Positions 15,035 through 23,784 of a DNA stretch of 64,000 nucleotides are shown here, piece after piece. The number at the start of each line of letters is the position of its first letter. The stretch's first letter is position 1. Under the pieces are notes generated by a model. That model was not told the origin of the DNA. It searched no databases and saw only the letters and a program-made list of their open reading frames with translations. Both the position numbers and the translations under genes were made by a program. This stretch comes from Tumebacillus flagellatus (GTDB lineage Bacteria; Bacillota; Bacilli; Tumebacillales; Tumebacillaceae). The stretch covers positions 97,229 through 161,228 of the forward strand of contig NZ_JMIR01000007.1 of the NCBI RefSeq assembly GCF_000714935.1, read 5' to 3'.

Positions 15035-16561
15035 ATGGATGTATTGTCGTACTTAGGAAACGGTTTTGCCACTGCGCTTGATTGGCACAATCTGCTGTTC
15101 GCGTTTATCGGGGTGTTGATCGGGACGGCGGTCGGCGTACTGCCGGGCATCGGCCCGATGAGCGGCGTGGCGCTGCTCATTCCCGTCACCGCGTCGTTCA
15201 CCTCCGGATTGAGCCCGGAAGCGGCGGCGACCTCGTCGATCATCTTGCTTGCCGGCGTCTACTACGGCGCGATGTACGGCGGCTCGACGACGTCGATTCT
15301 GCTGAACACGCCGGGGGAATCGTCCTCCGTCGTCACGGCGCTCGACGGGTATCAGATGGCGAAGCAAGGGCGCGCCGGTTCGGCGCTTTCCATCGCGGCG
15401 ATCGGTTCGTTTTTTGCGGGCATCGTGTCGTTGGTGGCGCTCGTGCTGCTCGCCAAGCCGCTGTCCGATGTGGCGCTCAAGTTCGGTCCGGCTGAATATT
15501 TCTCGCTGATGCTGCTCGGCCTCTGCGCCGTATCCGGTTTGGCGGGCAAGTCGATGACCAAAGCATTGATGATGACCGTGTTCGGGTTGATGCTCGGCAC
15601 GATCGGCATCGACAACGTCTCCGGCGTTGCGCGCTTTACGTTTGACATCCCGCAGTTGTACCAAGGGCTCGAATTTCTCACGATCGCCGTCGGTCTGTTC
15701 GCGCTCGGCGAAGTGTTCAAGACGATCCTCGAACGCGAGAGTAACGACGGAGAGCTCGCCAAGATCACCCGCATCCTCCCGACGAAGCAAGACATGAAGG
15801 AAAGTACCGGCCCGATCGTCCGCGGCTCGCTGCTCGGCTTCTTCATCGGCATCTTGCCGGGGGCCGGCGCGACGCTGGCGTCGTTCTTCTCCTACATCCT
15901 GGAGAAAAAAATCTCCAAAAACCCCGAGAAGTTCGGCAAAGGCGCGATCGCAGGCGTCGCCGCACCGGAGTCGGCGAACAACGCCGCGTCCGGCGGCGCG
16001 ATGATTCCGCTCTTGACGATGGGGATTCCGGGCTCCGGCACGACGGCGATTCTCATGGGGGCGTTGATCATGTACAACGTCCAGCCGGGCCCCTTGCTGT
16101 TCGACGAACACCCGCAAGTGGCGTGGGGCTTGATCGCGTCGATGTTCATCGGCAATTTAATGCTGCTCGCGCTGAACATGCCGCTGGTCAAAGTGTTTGC
16201 CAAGATCATTTCGGTGCCGCCGAAGTACTTGATTCCGATCATCGTGGCGATCTCCGTGTTCGGCGTGTACGCGGTGCAAACGAACACGTTCGACTTGATG
16301 CTCTTGATGGTCTTCGGTGTGGCCGGTTACTTCCTGTTGAAAAACGACTTCCCGCTGGCGCCGCTGGTGCTCGGTCTCGTCCTCGGGCCGATGATCGAAA
16401 ACAACATGCGCCGCGCCTTGACCGCTTCCAACGGCGACTTCATGATTTTTTTGCAAAAGCCGGTATCGCTGGTGTTCCTGGTGATCGCCGTTCTGTGGAT
16501 CACCGTCCCGCTGCTTCTGAAACTGCGCGGCAAAAAAGTCTTGGTCAACGAAGAGGGCTAG
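15035..16561 (+). CDS. tctA: Tricarboxylate transporter large membrane subunit TctA
   Basis: 508 residues and about 11-12 transmembrane helices. Family motifs are GVLPGIGPMSGVALLIP, YYGAMYGGSTTSILLNTPGE, FFIGILPGAGATLASFFSY and APESANNAASGGAMIPLLTMGIPGSGTTA, each broken here only as typed. These repeated G-x-x-P-G loops form the two symmetric halves of the permease. It should import citrate-like substrates with H+ or Na+ coupling using TctC. AAGGGGGTGG precedes the ATG. The gene ends just before a strong terminator, closing tctCBA. Confidence 0.93.
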   Translation: MDVLSYLGNGFATALDWHNLLFAFIGVLIGTAVGVLPGIGPMSGVALLIPVTASFTSGLSPEAAATSSIILLAGVYYGAMYGGSTTSILLNTPGESSSVVTALDGYQMAKQGRAGSALSIAAIGSFFAGIVSLVALVLLAKPLSDVALKFGPAEYFSLMLLGLCAVSGLAGKSMTKALMMTVFGLMLGTIGIDNVSGVARFTFDIPQLYQGLEFLTIAVGLFALGEVFKTILERESNDGELAKITRILPTKQDMKESTGPIVRGSLLGFFIGILPGAGATLASFFSYILEKKISKNPEKFGKGAIAGVAAPESANNAASGGAMIPLLTMGIPGSGTTAILMGALIMYNVQPGPLLFDEHPQVAWGLIASMFIGNLMLLALNMPLVKVFAKIISVPPKYLIPIIVAISVFGVYAVQTNTFDLMLLMVFGVAGYFLLKNDFPLAPLVLGLVLGPMIENNMRRALTASNGDFMIFLQKPVSLVFLVIAVLWITVPLLLKLRGKKVLVNEEG

Positions 16562-16572
16562 GTCTGGAAATG

Positions 16573-16603
16573 AAACCCATTCCTTTAACGGGAATGGGTT
16601 TTT
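16573..16603 (+). terminator. Terminator of tctCBA
   Basis: AAACCCATTCC and GGAATGGGTTT form an 11-bp perfect stem, followed by T. Confidence 0.88.
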
Positions 16604-16634
16604 CGGTATCATGAGGTAGTAAAGTGCTAAAGGG

Positions 16635-18266
16635 GTGTTGAATCTGCGTCTGCAAACCAAGTTGATCTTGCTGATCTGTTGTTTGTTGGTTCTTATAATC
16701 AGTATTTTTGGAATTTACCAAGAGCAAGTGGAATCCGACATGGTCGAAAACGAAACCGGCACGCGGGCGCTCGCCGTGGCGGAGACGGTGGCGCAGATTC
16801 CGGAGATTCAGAAAGCGTTTTCCGAATCCGACCCGTCGCGTATCATTCAACCGCTCGTCGAAGAAATCCGCGTGAAAACGGACGCCGAATACATCGTCGT
16901 CGGCAACCGCGACGGCATCCGCTATTCGCATCCCGTGCCGGAGCGCATCGGCAAAGAGATGGTCGGCGGGGATAACGAACCTGTGTTGGCAGGCCGCTCG
17001 ATCATCTCGGAAGCGATCGGCTCGCTGGGGCCGTCCTTGCGGGGGAAAGCGCCGATCTTCGGCGACGACGGTTCGGTGATCGGCATCGTGTCGGTCGGGA
17101 TGATGCAAGAGGACATCCAAGAGCGCATCGAGCCGTATCGTCAGAAATTGATTTGGATGATCCAGCTCACGTTTGTGATCGGCGTGATCGGAGCGCTGTT
17201 GATCTCAACGGGCGTGAAGCGGGCGATTCTGGGTCTTGAGCCGCGCGAGATCGGGCGGTTGTACCGGGAGAAGCAAGCGATCATGGATTCGATTCATGAA
17301 GGGATCCTCGCGGTGAACCAGACGGGGCACGTGACGATCGTCAACCAGAAAGCGGCGAAGATGTTCGGAGTTGCGGAAGGGGAGGCGATGGTCGGGAAGT
17401 ACGTTCTCGACGTGTTGCCGGGCTCGCGGCTGATGGAGGTCGTGCAGTCGGGGGAAGCGGAGTTCGACCAAGAGATGATCGGCGCGGACGATATTTTGAT
17501 CGCCAACCGCGTGCCGTTGTTCAATCACAAGGGACAGGTCATCGGCGCGGTGGCGAGTTTCCGCAGCAAGACGGAACTCAGCAAAGTGACGGAGGAACTG
17601 TCGCAAGTGAAGCGCTATGCGGATTCGCTGCGGGCGCAGACGCATGAGTTTTCGAACAAGCTGTACATGATTTCCGGGTTGATTCAGTTGGAGTCGTACC
17701 AAGAAGCGCTGGAGTTGATCACGCGGGAGTCGAACATACACCAGAATCTCGTGCAGTTTATTATGCAGCAAGTGCCCGACCCGATGATCGGCGGGCTGTT
17801 GATCGGCAAGTTCAACCGGGCGAGCGAACTCAAAGTCGACCTGTCGCTCGACCCGCACAGTTCGTTGCTGGATTTCCCGCGGGATTTGAAGCGCAGCCAG
17901 TTTGCGACGATCCTCGGCAACCTGATCGAGAACGCGATGGAAGCGGTCATGGAGCAAGAAAACCCGGAAGACAAGCAAGTGCGGGTGTTGTTGACCGACC
18001 TTGGGGACGATTTGATTTTGGAAGTGGAAGATACCGGGCCGGGGGTGCCGGACGAACTGCTGGAGCGGATCTTTGAAGTCGGGTATTCGACCAAAGCGGA
18101 GCAGCACCGAGGGTTTGGGTTGGCGCTGGTGAAACAGGCGGTGGAGCAGGTGGGCGGGTACATCACGTACACGTCGTTGCAGCCGCACGGCAGTTTGTTC
18201 ACGGTGGCGATTCCGAAACGATTTCTAGGGGGAGGCAGACGAGAGCATGAACGTTCTGATCATTGA
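16635..18266 (+). CDS. CitA/DcuS-type sensor histidine kinase
   Basis: 543 residues. Helix 1 (LILLICCLLVLIISIFGIY) and helix 2 (LTFVIGVIGALLIST, about residues 178-193) flank an extracytoplasmic PAS-like sensor with VGNRDGIRYSHPVPERIG, the conserved HP segment of CitA/DcuS sensors. A cytoplasmic PAS domain (SIHEGILAVNQTGHVTIVN) follows. The phosphoacceptor is in LRAQTHEFSNKL near residue 337. The ATPase has NLIENAMEAV, DTGPGVP and GFGLALV boxes. It likely senses a di- or tricarboxylate and controls tctCBA. The start is unsure: GTG 16635 overlaps the only ribosome-like sequence, and TTG 16638 is equally possible. It overlaps the response regulator gene by 20 bases. Confidence 0.88.
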   Translation: MLNLRLQTKLILLICCLLVLIISIFGIYQEQVESDMVENETGTRALAVAETVAQIPEIQKAFSESDPSRIIQPLVEEIRVKTDAEYIVVGNRDGIRYSHPVPERIGKEMVGGDNEPVLAGRSIISEAIGSLGPSLRGKAPIFGDDGSVIGIVSVGMMQEDIQERIEPYRQKLIWMIQLTFVIGVIGALLISTGVKRAILGLEPREIGRLYREKQAIMDSIHEGILAVNQTGHVTIVNQKAAKMFGVAEGEAMVGKYVLDVLPGSRLMEVVQSGEAEFDQEMIGADDILIANRVPLFNHKGQVIGAVASFRSKTELSKVTEELSQVKRYADSLRAQTHEFSNKLYMISGLIQLESYQEALELITRESNIHQNLVQFIMQQVPDPMIGGLLIGKFNRASELKVDLSLDPHSSLLDFPRDLKRSQFATILGNLIENAMEAVMEQENPEDKQVRVLLTDLGDDLILEVEDTGPGVPDELLERIFEVGYSTKAEQHRGFGLALVKQAVEQVGGYITYTSLQPHGSLFTVAIPKRFLGGGRREHERSDH

Positions 18267-18924
18267 AGACGACCTGCGGATCGCGGAGATTAATAGAAGG
18301 TTTGTGGAGAAAGTGCCCGGTTATCAGGTGATCGGGATTGCGGCAGACGGACTGCAGGCGAAGGAGCAGTTGGAAGTGCTGCAGCCGGACTTGGTGTTGT
18401 TGGATATTTTTTTTCCGGACATGAACGGGTTGGAGTTGCTGCGGTACATCAAGGAACACCATCGGACGACGGACGTGATCATGATCACGGCGTCCAAGGA
18501 AGTGGAGACGGTGCAGGACGCGCTGCGCAGCGGGGTGTTTGACTTCATCGTGAAGCCGTTGGTGTTTGAGCGGTTTCAGAAGACGCTGGTGCGGTTTCAA
18601 GACTACCGCCAGAAAGTCGACCGGCTGAAAAAAGAGCGCGGACCGATCGGCCAAGAGGAGATCGACGGGCTGATCCACAGCGCGGGGGAGAAGAAAGAGT
18701 CGTACCTGCCCAAGGGAATTGACACGCTGACGTTGGAGAAGATCACCGCGGTGATTTCACAGGAGCACGTCGGGCTGACGGCGGAAGCGGTCGGGCGTCA
18801 GATCGGGGTCAGCCGCTCGACGGCACGGCGGTATCTGGAGTTTCTCGTGTCCAAGGAAGAAGTGATCGCCGATTTGTCCTACGGAGATGTGGGAAGGCCG
18901 GAGCGGGTGTATCGGGGGAGGTGA
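18247..18924 (+). CDS. CitB/DctR-type response regulator
   Basis: 225 residues. The receiver domain has the acidic pair in VLIIEDDLRIAE, the phosphoacceptor Asp in LVLLDIFFPDMNG near residue 54, the Thr/Ser in MITASKE and the Lys in FIVKPL. The C-terminal winged helix-turn-helix contains LTAEAVGRQIGVSRSTARRYLEFL, the DNA-reading motif of CitB-family regulators. The gene starts within the kinase gene (20-base overlap, GGGGGAGG upstream). It probably activates tctCBA through the 9-bp repeats at 13334-13441 (inference). Confidence 0.9.
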   Translation: MNVLIIEDDLRIAEINRRFVEKVPGYQVIGIAADGLQAKEQLEVLQPDLVLLDIFFPDMNGLELLRYIKEHHRTTDVIMITASKEVETVQDALRSGVFDFIVKPLVFERFQKTLVRFQDYRQKVDRLKKERGPIGQEEIDGLIHSAGEKKESYLPKGIDTLTLEKITAVISQEHVGLTAEAVGRQIGVSRSTARRYLEFLVSKEEVIADLSYGDVGRPERVYRGR

Positions 18925-18945
18925 GTTCCCCCGATTTCACTATCT

Positions 18946-19821
18946 TCAAGTAAACTTCTTCCCGTATAACGGGTTTTTTCTGAGCAGTTCCAAGAATTTA
19001 TCGAGAGCGCTCGTCACGAAGCTGTTTGGGTTCCGAACGAAATAAATCTGCGTAAACGCCGGTTGCGAAGGAAGGGAAAACGACCGCAACACCCCGCTCT
19101 CTTCCAGCTTTTGAATCGCGGACTTCGGGACGAAGGAGGCTCCAAGCCCGGAGACCACGCCTTGAATCGTGGCATCCAGATGATTGAATTCCAAGTAGCG
19201 AACCGACCCCTGCCCGATCGACTTGAACCACGTCTCCAATTCTTCCCGGTGCGGACATCCCGCGGTATTCATGAGAAACGGTTGCTTGCAAACCTCCTGT
19301 ACATCGCGGATGTCCGGCTGCGTGATCAGAACCAGTTCTTCCTCATAAATCAGCTCCGCCGCGAGTTGTTCCTCTCGCACGGACATTTTGATGAAGGCGC
19401 CGTCCAGTTGAAACTGGCGAATCTTCTGCAGAAGTTCCTCCGACGTTTGGGTGGTCAGCGAAAGTTCCACTTTGGGGTACAGTTTGTGGTAGTGCGCCAA
19501 GAGTTCGGGGAGGTGCAACACGGAAACGGCGGGATTGGCTCCGAGTGAAAGCGGTCCAGAGGGCTCCAAGGAATCATGAAGAGCAGCCTGTGCCTCGTCC
19601 AGCAACCGAATCACTTGATCTGCATACGCCAACAACTTCTGCCCCGCCGGAGTCAAGATCATTCCTCGATGCCGATAGAACAGCTGCGTGTCCAATTCCG
19701 CCTCCAACTGCTGCACTCTTGCGGTCACGTTGGATTGCACATACCCCAGCGTTTGCGCGGCTTTCGTGATGCTTCCCTCGTACGCCACCGCCCGAAAGAT
19801 CCGCAGCTCCTGACTTTCCAT
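18946..19821 (-). CDS. LysR-family transcriptional regulator
   Basis: 291 residues from ATG 19821. The N-terminal helix-turn-helix reads ELRIFRAVAYEGSITKAAQTLGYVQSNVTARVQQLE with the usual AA-x-x-L and SNVTxRxxxLE pattern. TQLFYRHRGMILTPAGQKLL closes the DNA-binding part. The rest is the periplasmic-binding-like effector domain (LSLGANPAVS, GLGASFVPKSAI), similar to the CysL/CzcR branch. An in-frame TTG at 19842 would add seven residues that contain the ribosome site, so it is rejected. It is divergent from an MFS exporter across a 113-base gap that holds inverted repeats, the standard arrangement for a LysR regulator and its target. Confidence 0.9.
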   Translation of the reverse strand: MESQELRIFRAVAYEGSITKAAQTLGYVQSNVTARVQQLEAELDTQLFYRHRGMILTPAGQKLLAYADQVIRLLDEAQAALHDSLEPSGPLSLGANPAVSVLHLPELLAHYHKLYPKVELSLTTQTSEELLQKIRQFQLDGAFIKMSVREEQLAAELIYEEELVLITQPDIRDVQEVCKQPFLMNTAGCPHREELETWFKSIGQGSVRYLEFNHLDATIQGVVSGLGASFVPKSAIQKLEESGVLRSFSLPSQPAFTQIYFVRNPNSFVTSALDKFLELLRKNPLYGKKFT

Positions 19822-19863
19822 AAGTCCCTCACTCCCTTTCAAGTATCACTAATAACGAATGGT

Positions 19864-19894
19864 CACATCATTTTCATTCATTATACATGATGTG
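19864..19894. promoter_or_regulatory. Candidate LysR operator
   Basis: CACATCA and TGATGTG are perfect inverted arms separated by 17 AT-rich bases, centred between the divergent LysR and MFS genes. The LysR-type T-N11-A core could lie inside. Both flanking ribosome-site regions also resemble each other in inverted orientation (TTGAAAGGGAGTGAGG and TTGAAAGGGAGGGAG). Confidence 0.45.
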
Positions 19895-19934
19895 GATTCT
19901 TCGATACAATGCTGTTTGAAAGGGAGGGAGTCCT

Positions 19935-21323
19935 ATGAGTTTTGAAAAAAAGGAACTGGCAAGGAAGTGGGCTGTATTAGCCGTGGTCACGCTCGTCTCG
20001 TTTGTGACCAATTTAGACGCGACCATCGTGGTCATCGGTCTTCCGCGTTTGATCCAAGACTTGCACGTTTCGATGGTGACGGGGATGTGGTCGATTACGG
20101 CCTACCTGATTACGAGCACTGTATTCTTATTGCCGGCGGGGAAGTGGGCGGACGGCGCGGGGTACAAGCGAATCTTCCTGTGGGGGTTTGGTCTGTTTAC
20201 AGCGGCTACCCTGCTGTGCGGATTGGCGAACTCCGGTCAGGAACTGGTCCTGTTTCGCTTGATTCAGGGCATCGGTGCGGCGTTTGCGTTGGCGACGGCG
20301 AGCCCGATTCTCATGCGTGTCTTCCCGGCTGAGCAACTGGGGCTTGCCATCGGAATCAATTCCACCTCATGGGTGATCGGATCGATCGTCGGGCCTGTCG
20401 CGGGAGGCGCGTTGATCAGTTCGTTCGGATGGCGCTCGATGTTTTTCGTTCAGGTGCCGTTTGCTCTTCTCGGGTTGGTGGCAGGATGGATTCTGCTCAA
20501 GGAGATGAAAGGCACTTTGCGGGAAAAAACAGATTGGGCAGGCGTCTTGACTTTCGGATTGGGGCTGAGCGCTTTCCTCGTCGCTCTTTCGGAAGGGCAG
20601 GAATGGGGCTGGACAACTCCGGCGGTGCTTGGGCTTTTTGGCGCAACGCTGTTGTTTTTAACAGTCTTTGTTTTCGTCGAATGGAGGGGGAAGCAACCCT
20701 TGCTGCAACTTCGCTTGTTCTCTTTCAAACCGTATACGACGGGGCTTGGCGTCACGTTCAGCTATTGCGTCGGGTATTTCTCGATCACGACGCTGCTGAC
20801 GTTGTACCTGCAAAGCGCGCAACACCTAAGCCCTTTGGAGTCGGGATTGTTGCTGATTCCGTTGTCTGCGCCGCAACTCGTGATGGGTCCGCTCGGAGGG
20901 AAGTTTGCAGACCGATTCGGGCCGTTCAACATGGCGGGGATCGGGCTCTGTTTGATTGCAGGTTCGTTTTTTCTGCTCGGGAATTTGGGAGAGTCTCTGA
21001 AGCAGGCGACGGTGATCGTACCGTTGCTCATCATCTCGGTGGCGAACGGGTTGGCGTGGCCTTCCGTAGCGAAATCCGTCCTGTCCGCTGCACCGGTCGA
21101 GCAGGCGGGGTCGGCTTCGGGGATGTTCTACACCATTTATAATGTAGGGCGCGTGGTGAGTCAGACGTTGGCGTTGATCATCGTGGAGGTTTATGCGGCT
21201 CCCGCGTACTCCAAAACCGCGGTGGTGCAGATGACGGACGTTGGATTTCGAATGTTCGCGGTTTTCTTCCTGATCGCTTTGGCGCTGGTCTTTTTCATGA
21301 AGCGGGCACAAGCTGACTCCTGA
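19935..21323 (+). CDS. MFS drug-efflux transporter (DHA2/EmrB-QacA type)
   Basis: 462 residues and 13-14 hydrophobic helices. Motif D1 VTNLDATIVVIGLPRL is in helix 1, motif A-like AGKWADGAGYKRIF between helices 2 and 3, and motif C GSIVGPVAGGALI in helix 5. Motif C is the antiporter signature. Together with 13-14 helices this places it among proton-driven multidrug or metabolite exporters. The substrate is unknown. GGGAGGGAG precedes the ATG. The divergent LysR gene probably regulates it. It shares a terminator with the convergent hydrolase gene. Confidence 0.88.
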   Translation: MSFEKKELARKWAVLAVVTLVSFVTNLDATIVVIGLPRLIQDLHVSMVTGMWSITAYLITSTVFLLPAGKWADGAGYKRIFLWGFGLFTAATLLCGLANSGQELVLFRLIQGIGAAFALATASPILMRVFPAEQLGLAIGINSTSWVIGSIVGPVAGGALISSFGWRSMFFVQVPFALLGLVAGWILLKEMKGTLREKTDWAGVLTFGLGLSAFLVALSEGQEWGWTTPAVLGLFGATLLFLTVFVFVEWRGKQPLLQLRLFSFKPYTTGLGVTFSYCVGYFSITTLLTLYLQSAQHLSPLESGLLLIPLSAPQLVMGPLGGKFADRFGPFNMAGIGLCLIAGSFFLLGNLGESLKQATVIVPLLIISVANGLAWPSVAKSVLSAAPVEQAGSASGMFYTIYNVGRVVSQTLALIIVEVYAAPAYSKTAVVQMTDVGFRMFAVFFLIALALVFFMKRAQADS

Positions 21324-21347
21324 TTGGCATCAGGGGTCAGCTTTTTT
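21310..21347. terminator. Shared terminator of MFS and alpha/beta-hydrolase genes
   Basis: AAGCTGACTCCTGAT and ATCAGGGGTCAGCTT form a long stem with a TGGC loop and a T run. It overlaps the last codons of both convergent genes. Confidence 0.85.
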
Positions 21348-22185
21348 CACGATCCCTCCACTGGGCAAACCACGCAAAAACCGCTTCATCCCGCGCCGCT
21401 CGCACGTTCTCCAGATGGTGGTCGCCCTCCGGATAGAGCACGAGTTTATGCGGATACCCCAACGCCTCCAACTTCGCCGCCAGCAACTGCGATTCTTCCG
21501 CATCGACGCGCTTGTCCGCGCCGCCCGCTTGCATCAACAGCGGCACGCGCAACAGTTCCGGCCAGCAGAGCGCAGAGCGTTCTCGGTACGGAGCCGGATT
21601 CTCCTCCGGGTCGCCGAACAAATCTCCGTACAGTTGCTCCAGCGCAAAGGGCAGCGGGCGGCGCGCCAAATCGGCCGGGGCGCTGGTCACGGCGGCGGCC
21701 CGCAAGTTCAAGCCGTGCCGGATGCACAGATACGTCATCATCCCGCCTCGCGAATGCCCGAACATGAACATTCGCCCGGCATCCGCTTCCGGCAAACTCT
21801 CCGCAAGCCACGCCAGCGCCAGAACGTCTTTGACATCCGCCCCGCCGTATTCGTCCCGGCCTTGCCCGCCGTCGTTGCCGCGATATTGCGACGCCAGCAC
21901 GACATACCCGCGTGCGGCATAGCCCGCGATGCGGTGCAGCGCCTCTTCCTTGATCTTGCTGAACGTTCGATAGCCGCCCCGGTTGTAGATCAGCACCGGA
22001 AACGGCTGTCCCGCACCCGCGCCTTCCGCCACAATCGGCTTCGCGAGAAAGCCGACCACTTTCAATCCGTCCACGCGGTAGAGGATTCGTTCGAGCGTCA
22101 CGTGGTCACGAACTTCTTCCTGGACCTCCATCGATTTACGCGACAGGAGAATGCCGTCTTCCGGCAATCGCTGCAACCGTTCCAT
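21337..22185 (-). CDS. Alpha/beta-hydrolase, prolyl-oligopeptidase-like
   Basis: 282 residues. The core has PVLIYNRGGYRTF (oxyanion region), ASQYRGNDGGQGRDEYGGADVKD, and the nucleophile elbow MFGHSRGGM with Ser near residue 145. LLMQAGGADKRVDAEESQLL holds the acid Asp and YPEGDHHLEN the catalytic His. This is the S9 peptidase/dienelactone hydrolase arrangement without a beta-propeller. It has no signal peptide, so a cytosolic esterase or peptidase is likely. GGGGG lies 8 bases before the ATG at 22185. Confidence 0.85.
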   Translation of the reverse strand: MERLQRLPEDGILLSRKSMEVQEEVRDHVTLERILYRVDGLKVVGFLAKPIVAEGAGAGQPFPVLIYNRGGYRTFSKIKEEALHRIAGYAARGYVVLASQYRGNDGGQGRDEYGGADVKDVLALAWLAESLPEADAGRMFMFGHSRGGMMTYLCIRHGLNLRAAAVTSAPADLARRPLPFALEQLYGDLFGDPEENPAPYRERSALCWPELLRVPLLMQAGGADKRVDAEESQLLAAKLEALGYPHKLVLYPEGDHHLENVRAARDEAVFAWFAQWRDREKS

Positions 22186-22293
22186 ACGAATAACCCCCTG
22201 ATTTTCAAATCAAATTCTAATCTTTGTCTTTTATACTGCTACCACTAGGAGTCTGTCTACTTCAGAGAGAGAACAAAACAAGGAGTTGGAGTT

Positions 22294-22941
22294 ATGCCAA
22301 AAGGTCGTCTTCGCATCTGGCTTCCCGCCATCGTGGTCCTCGTGGCCGCCGCTGCACTCATCGTGTATTACTTTACCCACCAACCGCAACGCCCGAACTT
22401 TCAAGGCGCTCCCGGACCCCGCACGCCCGGTCAACGTCCTCCGGCAGGCATGCGCCCGCCCATGGAAGAGGGCAGCGAAACGTTCACGCTTCTCGGCAAC
22501 ATCGCCATCGCGTTCGGGGCTTTGAGCTTCTGGTGGTTCCTCTTCAAGAAAAAGCTCGGTTCCCCCAACGCCCTGATCAAAAAAACGGGCAAACTCCTCT
22601 ATAAAGCCCACACCTTCACCGGCTATCTGGCGCTGATCTTGACCACCGTTCACGGCGGCTACTACCTGATCACCAAATTCAGCGACGTGAAAACCAAGTC
22701 CGGTCTTGCCGGCTTCCTGCTCTTGCTGACGCTCGCCGTCTACGGCATGCTCTACAAGCGCGTGAAGAACAAAGACATGCGCAAAACGCACTTCGTGCTC
22801 ACGAACGCTTGGCTGGTCGTGCTTTGCATTCATGCCGGCGGGTTTTTCTTCTTCATGATCGTGGTCACCGTCGCGCTCTGGGCGCTCCTCTGGTTGATCT
22901 CCAAACGGGCGCAAAAACCGGCTCTTCATACTGAAAACTAA
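22294..22941 (+). CDS. Four-to-five-helix membrane protein, possible diheme cytochrome b (ferric-reductase-like)
   Basis: 215 residues. Helix 1 (residues 9-27) is followed by a Pro/Arg-rich external loop and then about four helices. Two helices each carry a His pair separated by 14 residues: HTFTGYLALILTTVH and HFVLTNAWLVVLCIH. That spacing on facing helices is how ferric-reductase and cytochrome b561-type proteins bind two hemes across the membrane. No FAD or NAD domain is attached, so an electron partner would be separate. AAGGAGTTGGAG lies upstream. It is divergent from the hydrolase gene and ends with its own terminator. The heme assignment is inference from His spacing. Confidence 0.65.
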   Translation: MPKGRLRIWLPAIVVLVAAAALIVYYFTHQPQRPNFQGAPGPRTPGQRPPAGMRPPMEEGSETFTLLGNIAIAFGALSFWWFLFKKKLGSPNALIKKTGKLLYKAHTFTGYLALILTTVHGGYYLITKFSDVKTKSGLAGFLLLLTLAVYGMLYKRVKNKDMRKTHFVLTNAWLVVLCIHAGGFFFFMIVVTVALWALLWLISKRAQKPALHTEN

Positions 22942-22951
22942 ACACGTGACG

Positions 22952-22982
22952 AAAAGCCCAACGCACGCAGTTGGGCTTTTTT
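22952..22982 (+). terminator. Terminator after the membrane cytochrome-like gene
   Basis: AAAAGCCCAAC and GTTGGGCTTTT form an 11-bp stem with a GCACGCA loop and a T run. Confidence 0.88.
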
Positions 22983-23051
22983 ACGATCTTCCTGCATTTC
23001 TTTCTACTCCTGAACACGATGTCCTTCTTGCGGGCGGCCTCGCACGACGAC

Positions 23052-23080
23052 ATGACATCCACCGCTCCTTGGGCTACAAT
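23052..23080 (+). promoter_or_regulatory. Promoter of ywhD
   Basis: ATGACA (23052-23057), a 17-base spacer and TACAAT (23075-23080), 43 bases before the ATG. Confidence 0.6.
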
Positions 23081-23122
23081 AAACACCAACGACACCTGCA
23101 TATTGAGGGAGGCACCAACGCA

Positions 23123-23587
23123 ATGGAACAACTGAACCTCACCGGACGCACCGAGCACGGCACGCCGGACGACTTTGCCACGCTGTCGGTCGTGATGATC
23201 GACGGCGACGATATTTTTGTCGATAACGGCGCGATTCACGGCAAGTCCCGTCTGGAGCGCGGCGTTGATTTCCGCACGTACACCAAGCCGGAGGACGTGC
23301 CGAACGGCCGCCGCATCCAAGAAGTTTGGATTCAATTGAAATCGTTTGAGACCGGCCGCGGCTACTACGGCATCGTCTCGGCGGAGATCGTCGTCAACCG
23401 CGACCTCATGGTCGGCTACAAAAACGTCGGTCCCTTGGTGATGGCGATGGAAGGCGCGATCAAAGGCAAAGTCCAACTTCCGCACCTCTCCTCCGAGCAA
23501 AAAACCAAACTGCGCGACTTCATGGCGTCCTTCCGCGAAGACCTCTGGGCGAACACCCCGGACGAGATCAAAGCGCAATTGGCGTAA
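23123..23587 (+). CDS. ywhD: YwhD-family protein
   Basis: 154 residues. The diagnostic stretch is VDNGAIHGKSRLERGVDF near residues 33-50, then VPNGRRIQEVWIQLK and GYYGIVSAEIVVNRD. The C-terminal SEQKTKLRDFMASFREDLW also matches the B. subtilis YwhD family. The fold looks alpha/beta and soluble; function is not established. In Bacillus the gene lies near the polyamine genes, and here it is followed by speA, a conserved association worth noting. GAGGGAGG precedes the ATG at 23123. Confidence 0.82.
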   Translation: MEQLNLTGRTEHGTPDDFATLSVVMIDGDDIFVDNGAIHGKSRLERGVDFRTYTKPEDVPNGRRIQEVWIQLKSFETGRGYYGIVSAEIVVNRDLMVGYKNVGPLVMAMEGAIKGKVQLPHLSSEQKTKLRDFMASFREDLWANTPDEIKAQLA

Positions 23588-23607
23588 CCCAAAACAAGCC
23601 GCCAATC

Positions 23608-23642
23608 GACCCGGCTCTCCCGCGAGGAGACCGGGTCTTTTT
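23608..23642 (+). terminator. Terminator of ywhD
   Basis: GACCCGG and CCGGGTC with a second inner stem CTCTCC/GGAG, followed by five T. Confidence 0.85.
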
Positions 23643-23735
23643 CGGATTTCAGGGGATACTACGAACAGCCAGTTGAAGCTTCTGCAAGATCATACTAAAG
23701 AATGAGAAAATATTATTTCTAATCTACCCCAAAGG

Positions 23736-23744
23736 TGATATAAT
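23736..23744 (+). promoter_or_regulatory. Extended -10 promoter of speA
   Basis: TGATATAAT is a perfect TGn-TATAAT extended -10 about 40 bases before the ATG. A small hairpin, CTTTCG and CGAAAG (23747-23770), lies just before the ribosome site. Confidence 0.65.
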
Positions 23745-23784
23745 GGCTTTCGTTATGTTTCTGACGAAAGGAAAGGTGTGAGAA

